Part shown: positions 30,071 through 32,937 of the stretch, one piece after another | How the letters are laid out: the number at the start of each line of letters is the position of its first letter | How positions within the stretch are numbered: position 1 is the first letter of the stretch | Assembly (NCBI GenBank): GCA_017640685.1 | Contig: JAEPQF010000031.1 | Location: 1-32,937 of the forward strand | Direction of reading: 5' to 3' | Source of the DNA: Hyphomicrobiales bacterium | Lineage (GTDB): Bacteria > Pseudomonadota > Alphaproteobacteria > Rhizobiales > HXMU1428-3 | DNA: 32,937 nt | Program-made: the position numbers and the translations under genes | The notes under the pieces: model-generated | The model's input: only the letters and a program-made list of their open reading frames with translations | Database searches by the model: none | Told to the model about the DNA's origin: nothing

Positions 30071-30943
30071 ATGAGCAAAAAAGAAGCAAAATCTAACTTT
30101 TCAAAGTTTAAGCAGTTTTCATGTGCAACGTTATTAACGGTTGCATTGTCAATACCAGTTGCCTCAATCAGTGTTTCAGCGGCTGAAACATCAATTGCAA
30201 TTCCGAAAGATAGCCTAAATTCCGTTATGTGGGATTTTATGGCCAAGGAACATTTGCTAACTGACAAAAACAGTAAAAAAATAGTCATGAACAGCCAAAT
30301 CCTTGTGCACACACCAAAAGTGGCTGAGGATCAATTAAATTTACCCGTTCATGTTGATGCGAGAAGCGTAAAGAATGCCCAAAAAATTGTAGTAATTGCA
30401 GACCTCAACCCAATTCCTAAAGTTTTAACTTATGAGCCAAAGCAAGCTGAAGCCAGACTAAGCTTCCGCATTAAAGTCGGCCAAGCAACCCCAATTCGGG
30501 CGGCTGTTTTGGATAAAGACGGTGTTTGGCATGTTGGCGGCACATATGTAGATGCCTCTGGTGGCGGTTGCTCGCAACCAGCTGTTGCTTATGGCAATGA
30601 CGATTGGGTAAAAAGACTGGCTGAAATTCGTGGCCAAATCTGGAGAAAACCAGGACAAGAAGCAACGAGATTAAGATTTTCCATTCGTCACCCAATGGAT
30701 ACAGGACTGGCTGATGGCATCCCTGCCTTCTTTATCGAGAAATTAGAATTTAAAGGCGCTAAAGGAAATTTGCTTGGCAATTTATACATCAGCGAGCCAC
30801 TCTCGGAAAACCCAACTGTCACGCTCTTTCCTATTTTAAAGGAAGCGACAACCGCAGTTAATATCAAAGGGCGCGACAATGAAGGCAATTTGATTGATGT
30901 AGCAGTGCCTGCACCATTTCAATCATCTGCTTTAGAAAATTAA
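30071..30943 (+). CDS. Quinoprotein dehydrogenase-associated SoxYZ-like carrier
   Basis: 290 aa with signal peptide (cleavage probably after VSAA, residue about 38). The N-terminal part resembles SoxY, with a GGGC motif at Cys167 (DASGGGCSQP) as the presumed carrier cysteine. The C-terminal part resembles SoxZ (RLRFSIRHPMDTG and PAFFIEKLEFKG). Thus it is a SoxY-SoxZ fusion. The family (TIGRFAM name: quinoprotein dehydrogenase-associated SoxYZ-like carrier) occurs beside PQQ dehydrogenases and is thought to take part in a quinoprotein relay; its chemistry is not settled. Upstream GGGAAGAA is a weak ribosome site. Next gene follows after 31 bp. Confidence 0.88.
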   Translation: MSKKEAKSNFSKFKQFSCATLLTVALSIPVASISVSAAETSIAIPKDSLNSVMWDFMAKEHLLTDKNSKKIVMNSQILVHTPKVAEDQLNLPVHVDARSVKNAQKIVVIADLNPIPKVLTYEPKQAEARLSFRIKVGQATPIRAAVLDKDGVWHVGGTYVDASGGGCSQPAVAYGNDDWVKRLAEIRGQIWRKPGQEATRLRFSIRHPMDTGLADGIPAFFIEKLEFKGAKGNLLGNLYISEPLSENPTVTLFPILKEATTAVNIKGRDNEGNLIDVAVPAPFQSSALEN

Positions 30944-30974
30944 ATCAAAACAAAAAGACAAAAGAGGTGTCCTG

Positions 30975-31949
30975 ATGGATAAAGTTCGTCGCTCGCTATT
31001 AATAGGGGGTGCCTCTAGTCTGGCACTCCCAATTCTGGCAGCTCCATTTTCATCTTTAAATGCTGCCCCCCTAAAATATAATCTAAAAGCACAACGGATC
31101 GCGAATAATTCTTATGTCGTGATTGGTAAAACCGAAGATTACTCCCCTGAAAATGGCGGAGATATCGTCAATGTTGCGTTTATCGATACATCTGATGGTG
31201 TTGTCTTAATTGATACTGGTTCATCAAGAAGGTATGGCGAAGCTTTAAAAGAGCTGATTTATAAAACCACTGGCAAAGATGTTATTCGTGTTTACAACAC
31301 TCATTTTCATCCAGATCATTGTCTTGGCAATCAGCTATTCGATAAGAAAAAAATAGCGGCTCTCCCTCAAACCATCAAAGGTTTAAAAGAATCAGGAGAA
31401 GATTTTTCAAGCAATCTTTATCGGATCCTCGGCGACTGGATGAGAGGAACGGAAGTCATTATTCCTGAACGCGCGATTAATTACAGTTCAGAAAAGTTTG
31501 GCAAACACCGGTTTGAGATGCTCCCCTTTAAAGGTCATACAGACGCAGATCTTGCCATTTTAGATCATGAAACAGGTGTGCTCTATGCCGGTGATATATG
31601 TTTTCTGGATAGAGCGGCAACAACCCCTCATGCTGATCTTGAAAAATGGCATAAATCTTTAAAAGAGATCAAAAAAATTCCGCATAAAATTATTATCCCA
31701 GGACACGGACCAGCAGATACAACAAGCCGTTCAATTGACCAAACTGACACTTATCTGACATGGCTGGAAGAGAATCTTACAAAGTCAGTAAAGAGTGGTA
31801 AGGATATGATTGAAGCGGCTCAAATGCCAATACCGGAAAAATTTCAATCAATTGATGTTATCAAATTAGAAATTGAGCGGTCTGTGGCCCACCTTTACCC
31901 AAAATTTGAAGAAAAATCACTTCCGTTTTTAGGGCAGGGGGAGAATTAA
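30975..31949 (+). CDS. Quinoprotein relay system zinc metallohydrolase (MBL fold)
   Basis: 324 aa with a twin-arginine-like leader (MDKVRRSLLIGGASSLALPILA). Metallo-beta-lactamase fold: VLIDTGSS, the zinc motif HFHPDH (His110, His112, Asp114, His115), His188 in KGHTDAD, Asp207 in LYAGDICF and PGHGPAD near residue 241. SoxH-related members of this type are found with SoxYZ-like carriers and PQQ dehydrogenases. GAGGTG lies 7 bases upstream of ATG. Co-directional with the carrier gene (31 bp gap) and with the downstream alcohol dehydrogenase (381 bp gap). Confidence 0.88.
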   Translation: MDKVRRSLLIGGASSLALPILAAPFSSLNAAPLKYNLKAQRIANNSYVVIGKTEDYSPENGGDIVNVAFIDTSDGVVLIDTGSSRRYGEALKELIYKTTGKDVIRVYNTHFHPDHCLGNQLFDKKKIAALPQTIKGLKESGEDFSSNLYRILGDWMRGTEVIIPERAINYSSEKFGKHRFEMLPFKGHTDADLAILDHETGVLYAGDICFLDRAATTPHADLEKWHKSLKEIKKIPHKIIIPGHGPADTTSRSIDQTDTYLTWLEENLTKSVKSGKDMIEAAQMPIPEKFQSIDVIKLEIERSVAHLYPKFEEKSLPFLGQGEN

Positions 31950-32159
31950 GTTGTTGTATTTTATGAAGAAAACGTCACTTCTCATGAAAAACTCAAAAAA
32001 GATGTACTTATTGCCAATAAACTGAAAGCTCAAGCTCAGCTAACGTCTAGAGTAGTCGTTAATTACATTGGAAATAACTCGGTCAGTTTCATTCATAAAA
32101 TAGAAACCAACAGTCTCATTATTTCTGGAATAGACAGAGTTCTTACTTGCTCTCATTAA
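31950..32159 (+). other. Open frame continuing the metallohydrolase frame after its stop
   Basis: Following the TAA at 31947-31949, the same frame is open for 69 codons (from VVVFYEENVTSHEKLKKD to RVLTCSH) and ends at TAA 32157-32159. It has no ATG, GTG or TTG codon near its beginning. It could be a lost C-terminal extension, a degraded small gene or chance in AT-rich DNA. Not a confident gene. Confidence 0.3.
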
Positions 32160-32330
32160 ATTCTAAGATATGATTTGAGTGTTGTCCTTTTTATATTTTG
32201 AACAATATTTGGTTTCATTATTTGAGATTAAATCAAATCATAAGAATGACAATATGAGCATATTCGTTAAGTCCAATTTATGAAACGAATTGAAAATTTT
32301 AACAAAGTCCTAGGGGAAGGGAACATAAGT
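32160..32330. other. Leader of the ExaA-type dehydrogenase gene
   Basis: 171 bases containing inverted arms TATGATTTGA (32169-32178) and TCAAATCATA (32233-32242), a minor palindrome ATTTGA-N7-TCAAAT (32220-32238), and the ribosome site GGGGAAGGG at 32313-32321. Promoter expected here. Confidence 0.4.
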
Positions 32331-32937
32331 ATGCGCCTAAGAAGAGCAATCTTAGCGGCGGCAAGTATTCTTGCTATCGCAGCTAGTACGCCGGCTTCAG
32401 CCGAAGGTGTTAGCATTGACGACATCCTAAATGACCAAAAAACAGCTGGTGACATCGTAACAAATGGCCAAGACATCCGTGGCCAACGTTTTAGCCCGCT
32501 TGACAAAATCAACACTTCAAACGTTGCAAGCCTAACACCAGCATGGGTATTCTCATTCGGTGGAGAAAAGCAACGTGGACAAGAAGCTCAACCAATCGTT
32601 TCTGACGGCATCATCTACGTAACTGGCTCATACAGCCGTATGTGGGCGATTGACGCAAAAACAGGTGAAGAAATCTGGCAATATGATGCCCGTCTTCCTG
32701 AAGGCATTCTTCCTTGCTGTGACGTGATTAACCGTGGTGCAGCTATCTATGGTGACAAAGTTTACTTCGGTACACTTGATGCACAAATCGTAGCGCTAGA
32801 CAAGAAAACTGGTAAAGTTGCTTGGCGCAAAAGAATTGACGACTTTAAAGCTGGTTTCTCATACTCAGCAGCTCCATTGATCGTTCCATCAAAACATGGT
32901 CCATTGATCGTAACTGGTGTGTCTGGTGGTGAATTCG
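32331..32937 (+). CDS. exaA: PQQ-dependent alcohol (ethanol) dehydrogenase, N-terminal part (continues beyond window)
   Basis: Periplasmic quinoprotein oxidising primary alcohols to aldehydes, donating electrons to cytochrome c. Signal peptide [24 protein letters not shown]. The mature part follows ExaA/PedE/Ped[42 protein letters not shown], then the vicinal disulfide Cys129-Cys130 in [12 protein letters not shown], then [22 protein letters not shown]. 202 codons are visible of about 600. The methanol dehydrogenase MxaF/XoxF reads differently in this region, so ethanol-type is favoured. Whether it uses Ca or a lanthanide depends on an Asp beyond the edge. Codon use is more C-rich at third positions than in neighbours, as for a highly expressed gene. 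Confidence 0.92.
   Translation, partial: MRLRRAILAAASILAIAASTPASAEGVSIDDILNDQKTAGDIVTNGQDIRGQRFSPLDKINTSNVASLTPAWVFSFGGEKQRGQEAQPIVSDGIIYVTGSYSRMWAIDAKTGEEIWQYDARLPEGILPCCDVINRGAAIYGDKVYFGTLDAQIVALDKKTGKVAWRKRIDDFKAGFSYSAAPLIVPSKHGPLIVTGVSGGEF

Noticed and set aside
32331-32937. Methanol dehydrogenase XoxF/MxaF
   Set aside because: The visible part ([43 protein letters not shown]) follows ExaA/PedE/PedH, not XoxF.

Overview
The window reads as chromosomal DNA from a low-GC (roughly 40% by eye), free-living alphaproteobacterium. Pointers are a class I PHA synthase, a gatCAB tRNA amidotransferase set, a Sor-type sulfite dehydrogenase, ECF sigma/anti-sigma control, a TRAP-TAXI binding protein and a PQQ alcohol dehydrogenase relay cluster. 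No tRNA, rRNA, CRISPR array, transposase or phage gene was seen. The species cannot be named from the sequence alone.

Layout. 1-1108: 5' part of phaC (minus). 1535-6862: biotin synthesis split over three transcription units: bioB (minus), divergent bioF-bioH (plus), and bioD-bioA (minus), whose end overlaps bioH tail to tail. 6938-8695: POT peptide transporter. 8880-9658: two paralogous small secreted cysteine-containing basic proteins. 9775-12127: GNAT, polysaccharide deacetylase and a two-HTH DNA-binding protein. 12416-17772: gatC-gatA, a chorismate mutase-like gene, a convergent membrane-anchored beta-lactamase-fold protein, then gatB. 17986-20256: methyltransferase and TAXI protein. 20441-25094: a sulfite module of molybdenum sulfite dehydrogenase, diheme cytochrome c, anti-sigma/ECF sigma pair and a TauE/SafE exporter. 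25153-29582: an HExxH secreted protein, then a probable insertion (SMP-30-like protein plus HxlR regulator) bounded by a broken and an intact copy of the 3' end of yheS. 30071-32937: SoxYZ-like carrier, zinc metallohydrolase and the start of an ExaA-type quinoprotein alcohol dehydrogenase.

Most notable observations. (1) A palindromic repeat family, GGTTGC-N6-9-GCAACC, occurs as a 39-bp tandem array before bioH, as an in-frame insert of about 40 residues inside the predicted BioH protein, and downstream of gatA, where one copy supplies the ribosome binding site of the next gene. This resembles the protein-coding palindromic elements known from Rickettsia. (2) The sulfite dehydrogenase and the TauE/SafE exporter share an ECF-type promoter, AAGGAATAAAA-N12-ACGTTA, with identical spacing, and the sigma/anti-sigma pair lies between them. 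(3) The 3' ends of two genes, gatB and yheS, are each present twice as diverged copies flanking inserted DNA, which suggests recombination with foreign alleles. (4) A pair of identical 13-bp palindromes in the HxlR divergent promoter is a strong operator candidate.
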